Below are positions 15,705 through 25,810 of a stretch of 64,000 bases of DNA, piece after piece. Source of the stretch: Bdellovibrionales bacterium. GTDB lineage: Bacteria; Bdellovibrionota; UBA1018. Location of the stretch: contig JAEUWC010000017.1 of NCBI GenBank assembly GCA_016786465.1, positions 1-64,000 on the forward strand, read 5' to 3'. A program made the translations under genes and the position numbers. Under the pieces are notes generated by a model, which was given only the letters and a program-made list of their open reading frames with translations, ran no database searches and was not told the origin of the DNA. How positions within the stretch are numbered: the stretch's first letter is position 1; each line of letters opens with the position of its first letter.

Positions 15705-16906
15705 AGTCAAAACACTGGGCCATTCTTTTCGCCTTCACGGTGCTGGTTATTTTCAGCGTCGGGAGCATTCAGGGTTTTCAATTGGGCGCGCCCGATTTTC
15801 GGGTTTTTCTGGCCGCCGGCGAACACGTGTGGAACGGACAGCCGCAGTTGCTTTATGTCGTTTCACCCGATCGCTACCTTTATGCGCCGGGGTTTGCTTG
15901 GTTCCTAAGCTTGCTTGCGCCACTGGGCTTTGTCGCAGGTTTTTGGTTTTGGACCGCATTAAAGATCGTTTTAACGCCCGTAGCGCTGGTCATGCTTTCC
16001 AAGCGCTTGAAGGCGGGCCTATCCATTGCGATTCTTACCCTTCTGACCGTAGCGCGACCGATCTTGATCGATCTTCGTTATGGCCAAATCAATCTTTTGG
16101 TTCTGCTTTCGCTGATTTTTGCGGTTCTTGGATTTTCAGACTGGATTCGCGGTGAAAGAAAAAAGTGGGTCCTTCCCGTCTGGATCGCGGTTTCGGTTTT
16201 TGCTGTAGCAAAACTATATGCATTGCCCATTCTATTGATTCCGTACTTTTGGCACTTCCTTTCGCCGACGCGAAGAAACCTTTCAAGAATCTACCCTTTC
16301 TTTTTTGCGACCGCGGTACCATTCCTTTTCACCGTGTTTCTTCCGGTTTTTGCGATGGGATTTGAAAAAGGCTGGGCACTGCTTGTTCAGTGGCTAGCTG
16401 CGCTTCAGGACAAGGGTTTCCCGATGGAAACCCACAATCAAAGCTTTCTGGCGTTTGTCGCGCGGCAGTTCACAGGAAAGTCGGCACACGTTGTGGGCCT
16501 TTATCAAGAAATCAATTCAACCTGGATCGCATGGGTGGGCGACGTGCAGTTGAAAATGATTGGGTTGGCTTGGGTTCTACTGACGATGGGGTTGATTTTG
16601 GCGAAGCTATTTGCATATGCGCGCGAACCCGATCGACTTCGAATCGCGCTTTTGACTATCGGGATTTTGATCCTTCCTTCGCACTTGGTTTGGAAACCTT
16701 ATTTTGTTTTTGCACTGCCTTTGGCTTTTCTGGCGTGGGTGCGAGCGCCCATGATGGCGCTGGTCGCGACGGTACTTTTGAACCTATCGGGTTTTTCAAT
16801 TCTAGGTCTTTGGTGGGGGCCCAGGTTGGAATCGGCATCCATTCTTTTTTGGGCGATGCTGATTCTATATTTTGCGGCACTTCGACCAGCGCCAGCGAAG
16901 GCTTAG
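15701..16906 (+). CDS. Polytopic membrane protein, GT87 (DUF2029)-like glycosyltransferase
   Basis: The 401-residue product has about ten transmembrane segments. An early PDFRVFLAAGEHVWNG loop and YAPGF follow the pattern of GT-C glycosyltransferases of family 87, where an acidic residue after helix 1 is catalytic and the donor is a polyprenyl-phosphate sugar. The precise product is unknown. The start is GTG in a GTGTGA overlap with ogt. The stop TAG overlaps the stop codon of convergent mltG. Function in envelope glycan or lipid modification is inference. Confidence 0.75.
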   Translation: MKSKHWAILFAFTVLVIFSVGSIQGFQLGAPDFRVFLAAGEHVWNGQPQLLYVVSPDRYLYAPGFAWFLSLLAPLGFVAGFWFWTALKIVLTPVALVMLSKRLKAGLSIAILTLLTVARPILIDLRYGQINLLVLLSLIFAVLGFSDWIRGERKKWVLPVWIAVSVFAVAKLYALPILLIPYFWHFLSPTRRNLSRIYPFFFATAVPFLFTVFLPVFAMGFEKGWALLVQWLAALQDKGFPMETHNQSFLAFVARQFTGKSAHVVGLYQEINSTWIAWVGDVQLKMIGLAWVLLTMGLILAKLFAYAREPDRLRIALLTIGILILPSHLVWKPYFVFALPLAFLAWVRAPMMALVATVLLNLSGFSILGLWWGPRLESASILFWAMLILYFAALRPAPAKA

Positions 16907-18015
16907 GTTCCGGTCGACTTTTTCAGATCGCGCCAGCTTTTTCCTTGCCGGGCTTTTGGGTCCATTTGAAACTGTTTCACCGCTTTCGAATGATCCGCGA
17001 AGGTCTTAGTGAATTCGTGGGTCCCGTCATTGTGCGAAACGAAGTACAAGAATTCCGAAGTCGCGGGATAAAGCGCGGCTTGAATCGCATCTTTTCCTGG
17101 ATTTGAAATGGGTCCGACCGGAAGCGCGGCCACGGTGTAAGTATTGAAATCGGTGGGGTGAAGCAAATCTGATTTGTGAATGTTGCCAGTGTAGCGTTCC
17201 CAGATTCCATAGATCGTGGTTGGGTCGCTTTGAAGACGCATTTTCTTCTTCAAGCGGTTGTGAAATACGGAACTGATCATCGGGCGTTCCTGCGGAGCGC
17301 CTGTTTCCTTTTCAACCATGGAAGCCAGAATCATCACCTGGTGCTTGGTTAGCCCAAGTTCTTTGGCGCGCGCGTCTTCCTTTGCGGTCCATTCGGGTTG
17401 CCCGCGCTTGAACATCTTGGTGATCACTTCATCTAATGAATTGGTTTTCGAAAGGAAGTACGTATCGGGATACAGGTACCCTTCTAAGCTGACCGGAAAG
17501 GGTTCCTGGAAACCCAAGGTCTTCATGAAGTTCTTGTCTTTGCAGCGTGCGACGAAGGCTTTGCGCGAACCGGGGCGCCACACTTCAAGTGCGTCGCCGA
17601 TTTCGTACATGTTCATTCCTTCGCGAACGGTCAACGCGCGCTGAATACTGATTCCGCTGGTGATCACTTTGAAAATTTCCAGCGCCGTCATGCCAGCGGA
17701 AACTTGGTATTCTCCGGCTTTGATTTTTCCCCATTGGCGCGTTGCACGACCCAGCCAAAGAAATTCGCTCGCGCTTTTGATGATGCCCTGTGTTTCCAAG
17801 GACTGAGAAATCTCTTTCGGACTTTGACCGCGAGTCACTTCAAAAACTTTTGAATCTTCGGGTCGCGTCATTCCGGGTGATAACGGTGCAACCCACTGGT
17901 TCACCCACCAAAAACCCAGTGCGAGAAGACCTAGAAAAAGCCCGGCCAAAATCCATTTTGTACCGCCCGTTGATTCAGTCATCTTGTGGACAGTATAGTT
18001 TTTTTCTTTACTCAT
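16903..18015 (-). CDS. mltG: Endolytic murein transglycosylase MltG
   Basis: The 370-residue product is an inner-membrane enzyme that cuts nascent peptidoglycan strands. One transmembrane helix lies at about 20-38. A LysM-like subdomain follows, then the YceG domain with the catalytic glutamate in ASMVEKETG (about Glu235), [19 protein letters not shown] and [14 protein letters not shown]. All family landmarks are present. An alternative start is Met12. The gene is divergent from rho, with a spacer of about 95 bases for two promoters. Confidence 0.95.
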   Translation of the reverse strand: MSKEKNYTVHKMTESTGGTKWILAGLFLGLLALGFWWVNQWVAPLSPGMTRPEDSKVFEVTRGQSPKEISQSLETQGIIKSASEFLWLGRATRQWGKIKAGEYQVSAGMTALEIFKVITSGISIQRALTVREGMNMYEIGDALEVWRPGSRKAFVARCKDKNFMKTLGFQEPFPVSLEGYLYPDTYFLSKTNSLDEVITKMFKRGQPEWTAKEDARAKELGLTKHQVMILASMVEKETGAPQERPMISSVFHNRLKKKMRLQSDPTTIYGIWERYTGNIHKSDLLHPTDFNTYTVAALPVGPISNPGKDAIQAALYPATSEFLYFVSHNDGTHEFTKTFADHSKAVKQFQMDPKARQGKSWRDLKKSTGT

Positions 18016-18109
18016 TCAAAATCCTTTGTTAGCGATTCCTAACAAGGGGCGGCATCCCGCTCCTCCAATCCCTCAAAATTCAAATCCAACTAAAAATTCG
18101 GTCAATCAC

Positions 18110-19357
18110 ATGCATCTAAAAGAGCTCAAAGAAAAGAAGATCGGTGAACTTGTTGAAATGGGCAAAGAACTCGGCTTGGAAAATGCCGGGGGAATGCGCA
18201 AGCAGGATCTGATTTTCGGGATCCTTCAAAAGAAAGCTGAAAAAGACGAACACATTTACGCAGACGGAGTCCTAGAGTGCCTTCCCGACGGATTCGGATT
18301 CCTTCGTGCCCCTGATTACAATTACCTGCCAGGTCCAGACGATGTTTACGTTTCGCCTTCGCAGATTCGCCGCTTCGGACTTCGAACGGGTGACACGGTT
18401 AGTGGAAGCGTTCGCGCTCCGAAAGAAGGCGAAAGGTACTTCGCGCTTCTGAAAGTCGAGCAAGTCAACTTCAACACTCCGGAAATGAATTCCGAAAAAG
18501 TGTTGTTCGACAACCTGACGCCGCTTTACCCCAACAAAAGATTGAAGCTGGAATATCAACCGAACAATTACAGCACCCGAATCATCGACATGATGGTTCC
18601 ATTGGGTAAGGGACAGCGTTGCCTGATTGTTGCGCCACCGCGTGCCGGTAAGACGGTGTTGATGCAAGACATCGCCAACGCGATCACGTCGAACCACCCC
18701 GAAGTGAAGCTGATCGTTCTTCTGATTGACGAACGCCCTGAAGAAGTCACCGATATGCAACGTTCAGTTAAAGGTGAAGTCGTCAGTTCGACTTTTGATG
18801 AACAAGCTTCGCGCCACGTTCAGGTTGCGGAAATGGTCATCGAAAAAGCCAAGCGCTTGGTCGAAAACAAATACGACGTCGTGATTCTTTTGGATTCGAT
18901 CACCCGCTTAGCGCGCGCGTACAACGCCGTGGTTCCTCCGTCCGGAAAAATTCTTTCGGGTGGTGTGGATTCAAACGCCCTTCACAAGCCCAAGCGCTTC
19001 TTCGGCGCGGCCCGAAACATCGAAGAAGGCGGATCCTTGACCATCATCGCGACATCGTTGATCGACACCGGATCACGAATGGACGAAGTCATTTTCGAAG
19101 AATTCAAAGGAACGGGTAATTCGGAAATCCACTTGGATCGCAAGTTGATGGAAAAGCGCATTTTTCCGTGCATGGACATCAACAAGTCAGCGACCCGAAA
19201 AGAAGAAATGCTGATTCAGAAAGACATGCTGAATCGGATTTGGATTTTGCGTAAAGTCCTGCACCCGATGAACACCTTGGATGCGATGGAATTCCTTTTG
19301 GATAAAGTTTCGCATAGCAAGACCAATGATGATTTCATCAAAGGTATGAACGGGTAG
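18110..19357 (+). CDS. rho: Transcription termination factor Rho
   Basis: The 415-residue hexameric RNA helicase ends transcription at rut sites. The ATG at 18110 ([15 protein letters not shown]) begins the Rho-N domain. The RNA-binding cold-shock-like domain ([17 protein letters not shown]), Walker A in [23 protein letters not shown] and the Q-loop/R-loop region [18 protein letters not shown] follow. Length equals E. coli Rho (419). An in-frame extension to 18026 is open but unlike the family. It heads a co-directional row through prfA, prmC and murA. Confidence 0.97.
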   Translation: MHLKELKEKKIGELVEMGKELGLENAGGMRKQDLIFGILQKKAEKDEHIYADGVLECLPDGFGFLRAPDYNYLPGPDDVYVSPSQIRRFGLRTGDTVSGSVRAPKEGERYFALLKVEQVNFNTPEMNSEKVLFDNLTPLYPNKRLKLEYQPNNYSTRIIDMMVPLGKGQRCLIVAPPRAGKTVLMQDIANAITSNHPEVKLIVLLIDERPEEVTDMQRSVKGEVVSSTFDEQASRHVQVAEMVIEKAKRLVENKYDVVILLDSITRLARAYNAVVPPSGKILSGGVDSNALHKPKRFFGAARNIEEGGSLTIIATSLIDTGSRMDEVIFEEFKGTGNSEIHLDRKLMEKRIFPCMDINKSATRKEEMLIQKDMLNRIWILRKVLHPMNTLDAMEFLLDKVSHSKTNDDFIKGMNG

Positions 19358-19362
19358 CGTTC

Positions 19363-20463
19363 ATGCTTCAAAAAGCGCCCGAAGGAACTGAAAAGTCCTT
19401 CACCAGTATCGGCGGACAGGCCGTCATCGAAGGAGTGATGATGCGGTCGCCTAAGTACATGACGGTCGCCATCCGTAAGCCCGATGGCCAGATCGTCGTG
19501 CGTGGCCAACGCGTGCGTGCTTGGGGCGAACGGTTTCCATTTTTAAAGACGCCGTTTATTCGTGGAATTTCCGGTCTTTTTGAAATGATGATTTTGGGGA
19601 TGAGCGCCCTGAGCTTTTCCGCGCAGATCGCAGAAGAATCCGAAAACGCAAAGAATGGCGGTTCATCGATTCAATCGTCCGGATCTTCCGGATCGAACGG
19701 GCTACAGACTGCGCTTTCGATGGCTGTCGGCATCGGCGCGGCTTTGCTTCTATTTGTGGCGATGCCCCACGCGCTTTCGGCATGGATCTTGGGTTTCTTT
19801 TATCCCACCGTCAGTTCTGTCGAAATGGCCAACCTGCCAGCGTTTCATGCCGTCGACGGGGTTTTAAAGCTAATTGCGATGATTCTTTATGTTCTTGGGA
19901 TTTCCATGATTCCGGAAATCAAAAGGGTTTTTCAGTACCACGGTGCGGAACATAAATCGATTTACGCATTTGAATCGGGAATGGATTTGAACGTTGAAAA
20001 CGCAAAGACCTTTAGAACCCAGCACCCACGCTGTGGCACCAGCTTCCTTTTCTTTTTGATCTTTGTGGGCTTCGTGGTTTTCAGTGTTTTCTTTCCGTTG
20101 CTGGGGATTCGCTTTTCTGCGGTCCCAGATTCTGTCGTTCTGACCCACGCGATTCAAATCGTGACCAAGATCGGACTGATGCTGCCTGTGGCGGGAATTT
20201 CTTACGAAATCATCAAGTGGTCCGCGCGCCATCAAGACCAGTTTTTGATGCGAATCGTGATGGCGCCAGGGCTTTGGGTTCAGAATCTGACGACCAAGCC
20301 GCCAGCCGACGACCAGTTGGAAGTGGCGTTGGCTGCATTGAAACAGGCGCTTTTTTTGGAAAAAACCCAGGCTAGCTTGACGGAACCTGAAATCCTGACC
20401 GCCAAAGCGCTTTCGGAAATCCGCGGCGTTTCGGCAAACGTACGCGAATTTGCCGAGGTCTAG
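19363..20463 (+). CDS. DUF1385 family membrane protein
   Basis: The 366-residue product matches the YqhQ/DUF1385 pattern: SIGGQAVIEGVMMRSPKYMTVA near the start, PFIRGISGLFEMM, then AEHKSIYAFESG and TQHPRCGTSFLF, with about four or five transmembrane segments. The biochemical function of the family is not established. It is often encoded next to prfA and prmC, as here. The ATG at 19363 follows the rho stop by five bases. A Ser/Gly-rich loop at about 97-112 and a C-terminal helical extension are local features. Confidence 0.92.
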   Translation: MLQKAPEGTEKSFTSIGGQAVIEGVMMRSPKYMTVAIRKPDGQIVVRGQRVRAWGERFPFLKTPFIRGISGLFEMMILGMSALSFSAQIAEESENAKNGGSSIQSSGSSGSNGLQTALSMAVGIGAALLLFVAMPHALSAWILGFFYPTVSSVEMANLPAFHAVDGVLKLIAMILYVLGISMIPEIKRVFQYHGAEHKSIYAFESGMDLNVENAKTFRTQHPRCGTSFLFFLIFVGFVVFSVFFPLLGIRFSAVPDSVVLTHAIQIVTKIGLMLPVAGISYEIIKWSARHQDQFLMRIVMAPGLWVQNLTTKPPADDQLEVALAALKQALFLEKTQASLTEPEILTAKALSEIRGVSANVREFAEV

Positions 20464-20466
20464 ACC

Positions 20467-21552
20467 ATGTTTGATAAACTTGCTTCGGTCGAAGCGCGTT
20501 TCCTAGAAATTGAAAGTCGATTGGCCGATCCAGGCCTGGCGAATCGCCCAGGCGAATTTCGTAAGCTTTCGCAAGAACATTCCGGGCTACAGGAATTGGT
20601 TTCTGCGTACCGGGAATACAAAAAATTAAAGACCGATATTCAGGGCAATAAAGAACTGGTTTTCGAAAAAGACCCCGACATCGTCGCGATGGCGAAGGAA
20701 GAATTGAAAACGCAGGAACCCGAACTTGAGAATCTGACCAAGCGGCTTCAGATCCTGCTTTTGCCCAAGGACCCAAATGACGGCAAAAACATCATGTTGG
20801 AACTTCGCGCAGGCGCGGGGGGTGATGAAGCGGGTCTTTTTGTCGGTGAACTTTTCCGCGCGTATCAGCGTTTTTCAGAAAGGCAGGGCTGGCGCTTCGA
20901 CATCATGTCGGTCAGTCCGACGGGAATTGGCGGATTCAAAGAAATGATCGCTATGATCGAGGGAACGAACGTCTATTCACGCCTGAAGTACGAAGGTGGC
21001 GTTCACCGCGTCCAGCGCGTCCCGGCCACTGAAGCCCAGGGGCGGATTCACACATCGACCATTACGGTAGCTGTTTTGCCTGAAGCCGAAGAAGTGGATG
21101 TGAACATCAATCCAACCGAACTTCGAATCGATGTTTTTCGGTCAGGTGGCGCTGGCGGACAGGGCGTGAACACGACGGATTCGGCGGTTCGGATCACCCA
21201 TTTGCCTTCCGGCCTAGTCGTGGTTTGCCAGGACGAGCGTTCCCAGTTGAAGAACAAAGATAAGGCCATGAAGATCCTTCGTTCGCGACTTTTGGAACAA
21301 GAACAGGAAAAGGCCGCTAAAGAACATTCCGACGCAAGGCGAACCATGGTCGGAACGGGTGATCGATCCGAAAGGATTCGAACCTATAATTTTCCGCAAA
21401 GTCGAATGACGGATCATCGAATTGGTTTGACGATTCATCAGCTCAGCGAAGTCATGGAAGGAAAGCTGGACGAAGTTTTGGATGCTCTTCAAGCGCACTA
21501 TCAAATGGAAGCGCTTCGCGCTGCCGGCCACCTTCCGCCGGGACAAAGCTAG
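20467..21552 (+). CDS. prfA: Peptide chain release factor 1
   Basis: Recognises UAA/UAG and triggers peptide release. The universal GGQ motif is in RSGGAGGQGVNTTDSAVR (about residue 229). The codon-recognition region lies upstream, and the RF-1 C-terminal motif SERIRTYNFPQSRMTDHR is complete. At 361 residues it matches E. coli RF1 (360). Three bases separate it from the DUF1385 gene. Its methyltransferase partner prmC lies immediately downstream. Confidence 0.98.
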   Translation: MFDKLASVEARFLEIESRLADPGLANRPGEFRKLSQEHSGLQELVSAYREYKKLKTDIQGNKELVFEKDPDIVAMAKEELKTQEPELENLTKRLQILLLPKDPNDGKNIMLELRAGAGGDEAGLFVGELFRAYQRFSERQGWRFDIMSVSPTGIGGFKEMIAMIEGTNVYSRLKYEGGVHRVQRVPATEAQGRIHTSTITVAVLPEAEEVDVNINPTELRIDVFRSGGAGGQGVNTTDSAVRITHLPSGLVVVCQDERSQLKNKDKAMKILRSRLLEQEQEKAAKEHSDARRTMVGTGDRSERIRTYNFPQSRMTDHRIGLTIHQLSEVMEGKLDEVLDALQAHYQMEALRAAGHLPPGQS

Positions 21553-21559
21553 GACGACT

Positions 21560-22483
21560 ATGTCTGCTTATTCACGCGAACTACCGACGACCGTAGGAGA
21601 GGCTCTGAAAGTCGCTGTCGAGATTCTTTCGCGGCGGATGGATCTTTTGCAGACGGGCGAAGTTTCGATGGAAGCAGAAGTGATCCTTGCTTTCAGTCTT
21701 TCGGAAGAATGGTCACGAATGCCAACGCGTTCGGAACTTTTGATGTCGGTGGGAAAAACGATTAACACACGAAGTGCCGAACGAACCGTACGCATTGCGC
21801 AGTCACGTGCAGACGGAAAGATTCTTCAGCACCTTTTGGGATTTCAGACTTTCCTGGAACACAACTATATCGTTTCGCCGGATGTTTTGGTTCCTAGACC
21901 CGAAACCGAAATTCTAGTCGACCGCCTGGTACTGGAATTGAAAGTGATGAAAGAAGCACCAACTCAGGGGCTTGAAATTGGACTGGGTTCAGGGGCAATT
22001 TCGGTCGAACTTTGCAGTCGCTTCCCTTACATCAAGATGGCTGCAACCGAACGATCCAGCGCCGCTGTATTTATCGCAGAAGAAAACAGCGAACGAATAC
22101 TGGGAAGCGCCTGGCGGGATCGTCTTCAAATTCTGACCGTTTCTGAAGGCGAAGTGTTTCCGCCGACTATTCAGGGGACGCTGTTTGATTTTCTGGTCAG
22201 TAATCCGCCGTACTTGAAGGGGCCGGAAGAAGCGACTGAAGAGGTCGTGCGTTATGAACCCGCAGTCGCGTTGTTCGCGCCGAAGGATGACGCATTGTTT
22301 TTTTACCGAAAAATCGCAGAGGGAGCTTCAGCATTGCTGAAGCCCCAGGGGATCATTGCAGTTGAAATTCCCCATGAACGGTCACAAGCTATTTTGAGCC
22401 TTTTCCAGGCTGCAGGATGGAACAGTCGGATCGAACTGGATCTGACGGGTCGAGAACGAGTCCTGATCGCAAAGCGAGCTTAG
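21560..22483 (+). CDS. prmC: Release factor glutamine N5-methyltransferase
   Basis: PrmC (HemK) methylates the GGQ glutamine of release factors with SAM. Visible: the LVPRPETEILVD stretch, the SAM-binding LEIGLGSGAISVEL and the catalytic NPPY in SNPPYLKGPEE. The ATG at 21560 gives 307 residues with a helical N-terminal RF-binding domain. The spacing from prfA is seven bases. LEIGLGSG replaces the more common LDLGTGSG but keeps the glycine pattern. Confidence 0.96.
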   Translation: MSAYSRELPTTVGEALKVAVEILSRRMDLLQTGEVSMEAEVILAFSLSEEWSRMPTRSELLMSVGKTINTRSAERTVRIAQSRADGKILQHLLGFQTFLEHNYIVSPDVLVPRPETEILVDRLVLELKVMKEAPTQGLEIGLGSGAISVELCSRFPYIKMAATERSSAAVFIAEENSERILGSAWRDRLQILTVSEGEVFPPTIQGTLFDFLVSNPPYLKGPEEATEEVVRYEPAVALFAPKDDALFFYRKIAEGASALLKPQGIIAVEIPHERSQAILSLFQAAGWNSRIELDLTGRERVLIAKRA

Positions 22484-22485
22484 TC

Positions 22486-23748
22486 ATGGATCAAATCAGA
22501 GTTCGAGGCGGAAAAAAACTAAGGGGAAAGGTTCAGGCCAGCGGTTCGAAGAACGCCGCATTGCCGATCCTTTTTGCAACTTTGCTTTCAGAACAGAAAA
22601 CGGAGCTAACCCGGGTTCCGGTACTTCAGGACATTCGAACAACATTAAAGCTTTTGCAGTCCATGGGCGCCGAAGTCGTTTCGGATTTTGCGGGGAATCG
22701 GGTGGAAATCACACCAAAGGACATCTTCACGCAAGAAGCGCCCTATGACTTGGTCCGAACAATGCGAGCATCAGTCGTTGTTTTGGGGCCGCTTTTGGCC
22801 CGGTTTGGACATGCCAAGGTCAGTCTTCCCGGGGGATGCGCGATTGGTGCCAGACCCATCAACTATCATTTGGTGGGGCTTGAAAAACTGGGAGCCAAAA
22901 TTGAACTTGAACATGGTTACGTCATCGCGCGGGCAAAGAAGCTAGTTGGCAATCGCGTGACCTTCGAGTTTCCTTCGGTCGGTGCGACGGAAAACATCCT
23001 GATGGCGGCGACACTAGCCCAGGGTGAATCGGTCATTGAAAATTGTGCAAAGGAACCTGAAATCACGGATCTTGCGCGCATGCTTCGCGCGATGGGCGCT
23101 GAAATCGAAGGCGAAGGGACTGAAACGATCCGTGTTCAGGGAAAAGCTGCCCTTCACGGTGCCCGTTATCCCGTAATGGCTGACCGAATCGAAGTGGGAA
23201 CTTTTTTGGCTGCGGCGATGGCGACTGAAGGTGATGTCACCGTCGAAGGCCTAAACCCGGTTGACCTAGAATCTGTCCTTGTGAAGTTTGAAGAAGCGGG
23301 TGCGGAAGTGACGCGGGCAAAGGAATCCATTCGCCTGCGATCCAATGGACGTGCGAAGGCCACTGACATCACGACGTTACCTTTTCCCGGATTTCCAACC
23401 GATATGCAGGCGCAGTTCATGACGGCTATGGTTTTGGCTGAAGGAGCTTCGCTGATCACGGAAACCATTTTTGAAAATCGATTCATGCACGTTCCGGAAC
23501 TGAATCGTTTGGGTGCGGACATCACGATTCGTGGAAATTCGGCCCTGGTTCGCGGCGTACCGGGGTTGACCGCGGCACCGATGATGGCAACAGACCTTCG
23601 AGCATCAGCCAGTTTAATTTTAGGGGCTTTGGCGGCCAAGGGTGAAAGTGTGATTCGTCGGATCTATCACCTAGACCGGGGATACGAACGAATCGAAGAA
23701 AAACTAAAAGTGCTTGGCGCTGACGTCGAGAGAGTTTCAGAGGGGTAG
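22486..23748 (+). CDS. murA: UDP-N-acetylglucosamine 1-carboxyvinyltransferase
   Basis: First committed step of peptidoglycan synthesis: transfers enolpyruvate from PEP to UDP-GlcNAc. The active-site loop PGGCAIGARP has the cysteine (about residue 118) that fosfomycin attacks. The N-terminal GSKNAALPIL and the C-terminal FPTDMQAQFMT and RASASLILGALAAKG are typical. Start ATG at 22486, two bases after the prmC stop, gives 420 residues, the normal length. Confidence 0.98.
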   Translation: MDQIRVRGGKKLRGKVQASGSKNAALPILFATLLSEQKTELTRVPVLQDIRTTLKLLQSMGAEVVSDFAGNRVEITPKDIFTQEAPYDLVRTMRASVVVLGPLLARFGHAKVSLPGGCAIGARPINYHLVGLEKLGAKIELEHGYVIARAKKLVGNRVTFEFPSVGATENILMAATLAQGESVIENCAKEPEITDLARMLRAMGAEIEGEGTETIRVQGKAALHGARYPVMADRIEVGTFLAAAMATEGDVTVEGLNPVDLESVLVKFEEAGAEVTRAKESIRLRSNGRAKATDITTLPFPGFPTDMQAQFMTAMVLAEGASLITETIFENRFMHVPELNRLGADITIRGNSALVRGVPGLTAAPMMATDLRASASLILGALAAKGESVIRRIYHLDRGYERIEEKLKVLGADVERVSEG

Positions 23749-23749
23749 A

Positions 23750-24115
23750 ATGTCGCAGTCTGATTGTGTTTTCTGTAAGATCATCGACGGAAAGATTCCT
23801 TCGCCACGCGTTGCCGAGGATTCCGATTTTATCTGCATTCGGGACATTCAGCCCCAGGCTGAAAAGCACTTACTGGTGATTCCGAAGAATCACGTCGCTT
23901 CTTTGAAAGAAGTATTCCCGGAACAGAATGCCCGCACCGAGGATCAGGAAATGATTTCACGACTTTTTTCATTTGCGGGACGCGTCGCATGGAAAGAGGG
24001 CCTTTTGCCTGGCGGTTATCGATCGGTGATCAACACCGGCCATGAAGGCGGTCAGACCGTCTTTCATCTGCACTTGCATCTGCTGGGCGGTAAGCTTCGC
24101 AGTACCTTCGGGTAA
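23750..24115 (+). CDS. HIT-family nucleotide-binding protein
   Basis: The 121-residue product has the Hint-type start CVFCKIIDGKIPSPRVAED and the histidine triad HLHLHLL near the C-terminus, preceded by NTGHEGGQTVFH. Such proteins hydrolyse purine nucleotide phosphoramidates or related nucleotides. The exact substrate cannot be told. The ATG at 23750 follows the murA stop by one base. It is the last gene clearly coupled to the rho-murA row. Confidence 0.94.
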   Translation: MSQSDCVFCKIIDGKIPSPRVAEDSDFICIRDIQPQAEKHLLVIPKNHVASLKEVFPEQNARTEDQEMISRLFSFAGRVAWKEGLLPGGYRSVINTGHEGGQTVFHLHLHLLGGKLRSTFG

Positions 24116-24156
24116 TTTGACTGGCGAGTTTGTTAAGAAGCGGTAATGTATCCTTT

Positions 24157-24837
24157 ATGAAACGCGTCCTGATCATCGATGATGACGCCGAAAACCTGGA
24201 TATTGTTTCGGAAATGCTGAAGGGAAGCTTTGAGCCCCTTCGCGCCGATTCGGGAAAAGAAGGTTTAGCGGTAGCGGTGCGCGGAAATCCGGACATCATT
24301 CTTTTGGATGTGAACATGCCGGATATGGACGGGTACGAAGTCTGTAAAAGACTTCGCGAGAATCCTCAGACCCGCGCGATTCCCATTGTGATGCTGACAA
24401 CTTCAGTGGCGCTAGAAAGTCGCGTCAAGGGACTGGATTCGGGTGCGGACGATTACATTACAAAGCCATTTCAAGGACGTGAACTGATCGCTCGACTGAA
24501 CGCCCGCCTTCGCCGGGTCGAATTCGAAGCCAAGAAAGAAGAAGAACTTTCGCTTGGAAATTTGCGACTGAATCCAAAATCCTTTCAGGTCTGGGTATCT
24601 GGTGAAGAAATCCGGCTGACCCAAATGGAGTTCGAATTGCTTCGATATTTCCTGGAACACCCGAATCAAGTCGTTCAACGGAATAAACTTTTGGGCGATC
24701 TTTGGCCGGATTCGGTGGTTACCGACCGAACCGTCGATACGCACATCGCGAACCTTCGAAAGAAGATTAAGAATTTCACCTACCAGCTGACGACGGTTTA
24801 CGGCGCGGGTTACATCCTCAAGACTTCTGCGAACTAG
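24157..24837 (+). CDS. OmpR/PhoB-type response regulator
   Basis: A 226-residue two-domain regulator. The receiver has the acidic pocket IIDDD (residues 6-10), phosphoacceptor Asp51 in LLDVNMPDMDG, a Thr in MLTTS, and the KPF lysine. The winged-helix domain shows LTQMEFELLRYFLEHPNQVV and TVDTHIANLRKKI, ending GAGYILK. No histidine kinase is adjacent, so the partner must be elsewhere. Start ATG at 24157 (MKRVLIIDDD). Its targets are unknown. Confidence 0.94.
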   Translation: MKRVLIIDDDAENLDIVSEMLKGSFEPLRADSGKEGLAVAVRGNPDIILLDVNMPDMDGYEVCKRLRENPQTRAIPIVMLTTSVALESRVKGLDSGADDYITKPFQGRELIARLNARLRRVEFEAKKEEELSLGNLRLNPKSFQVWVSGEEIRLTQMEFELLRYFLEHPNQVVQRNKLLGDLWPDSVVTDRTVDTHIANLRKKIKNFTYQLTTVYGAGYILKTSAN

Positions 24838-24841
24838 GGAT

Positions 24842-25024
24842 TTATTGGGCCTTGGTGTCGACCATGGAACCTTTTTTGAAGACTTCCATTCGCTTTTGCT
24901 TTCGAAGCGCGAATTCATAAGTCTTTTTTCCCAGCCAATGAACGAATCGAAGGCGGCTACCCTGGGTCATGTCCAGAAGCTTGAAGAAGGCCTGATTCAG
25001 TTTGGTGGTGGGTTCTGAATTCAT
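24842..25024 (-). CDS. Small basic protein of unknown function (60 aa)
   Basis: Not recognised. It is a 60-residue Lys/Arg-rich product (MNSEPTTKLNQAFFKLLDMTQGSRLRF...) without a signal peptide or membrane segment. It fills the gap between the convergent regulator and ruvC and lacks any stop or strong alternative frame, which favours a real gene, but the ribosome site is weak. It might bind nucleic acid because of its charge. Confidence 0.5.
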   Translation of the reverse strand: MNSEPTTKLNQAFFKLLDMTQGSRLRFVHWLGKKTYEFALRKQKRMEVFKKGSMVDTKAQ

Positions 25025-25132
25025 GGGCTTTTAGGTTCCATTGAATAGGATCCCACAAGAAACTAAGACTGACAACGCAGCGCGCTAACCCATTGAAAAG
25101 CCGGAAATCTTAAGACAGACTCGGGGGTACGA

Positions 25133-25810
25133 ATGACGCCCTCACCACGGATTCGAATATTGGGTATCGATCCAGGTTCACGCCTGACGGGCTACGGCAT
25201 CATCGAAGTTTTCGGCAATTCGATTCGAGTCATCACGCACGGAACACTGAAGCTTTCGAGCACCAGCGGTCGATCCACGATCCCTTTAGAGCAAAGACTG
25301 CTTTCGATTTTCACAGGACTTTCCGAAGTCATCCAAAAGCATCATCCGCACGTCATGGCGATTGAAAAAGTTTTCTTCGCCAAGAATGCCGTTTCGGCTT
25401 TGAAGTTGGGCCAGGCTCGCGGGGTCGCGATTCTTTCAGGCGCGTACCACGGTCTTGAAATTCATGAATATTCTGCGACCGAAGTGAAATCGATGATCGT
25501 GGGGCAAGGGCATGCTGACAAAAATCAAGTCGCGAAAATGATTCAGCTTCTGACGGGCCAGAAAGAATTTGATACTTCTGACGCTTCAGATGGCTTGGCC
25601 TTGGCGCTTTGTCACGCGTACCGATTGCGTTCATTGCCAGCGGTCGCGCGCAAGACTTCGCAAGGACAGGAAAAATCTGCGGCACAGGTTCTTGCCGAAG
25701 CGCAAGCACAGGCCAGTTCCGGGAAAAGAAAAAAGAGATGGTCTTTGGCCGAGAGTGTCGGCATAGTTCAAGCCGCCACCAGCACTAAAAGGAGCAGACA
25801 CGGTCCATGA
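25133..25810 (+). CDS. ruvC: Holliday-junction endonuclease RuvC
   Basis: Resolves four-way junctions with RuvAB. The RNase H-like fold is seen in ILGIDPGSRLTGYGII (first catalytic Asp), AIEKVFF (Glu) and the late DASDGLALALCHA pair of Asp. At 225 residues it is about 50 longer than E. coli RuvC. The extra part is an Ala/Gln/Lys-rich C-terminal tail (from about 175) of unknown use. It overlaps ruvA by four bases. Confidence 0.96.
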   Translation: MTPSPRIRILGIDPGSRLTGYGIIEVFGNSIRVITHGTLKLSSTSGRSTIPLEQRLLSIFTGLSEVIQKHHPHVMAIEKVFFAKNAVSALKLGQARGVAILSGAYHGLEIHEYSATEVKSMIVGQGHADKNQVAKMIQLLTGQKEFDTSDASDGLALALCHAYRLRSLPAVARKTSQGQEKSAAQVLAEAQAQASSGKRKKRWSLAESVGIVQAATSTKRSRHGP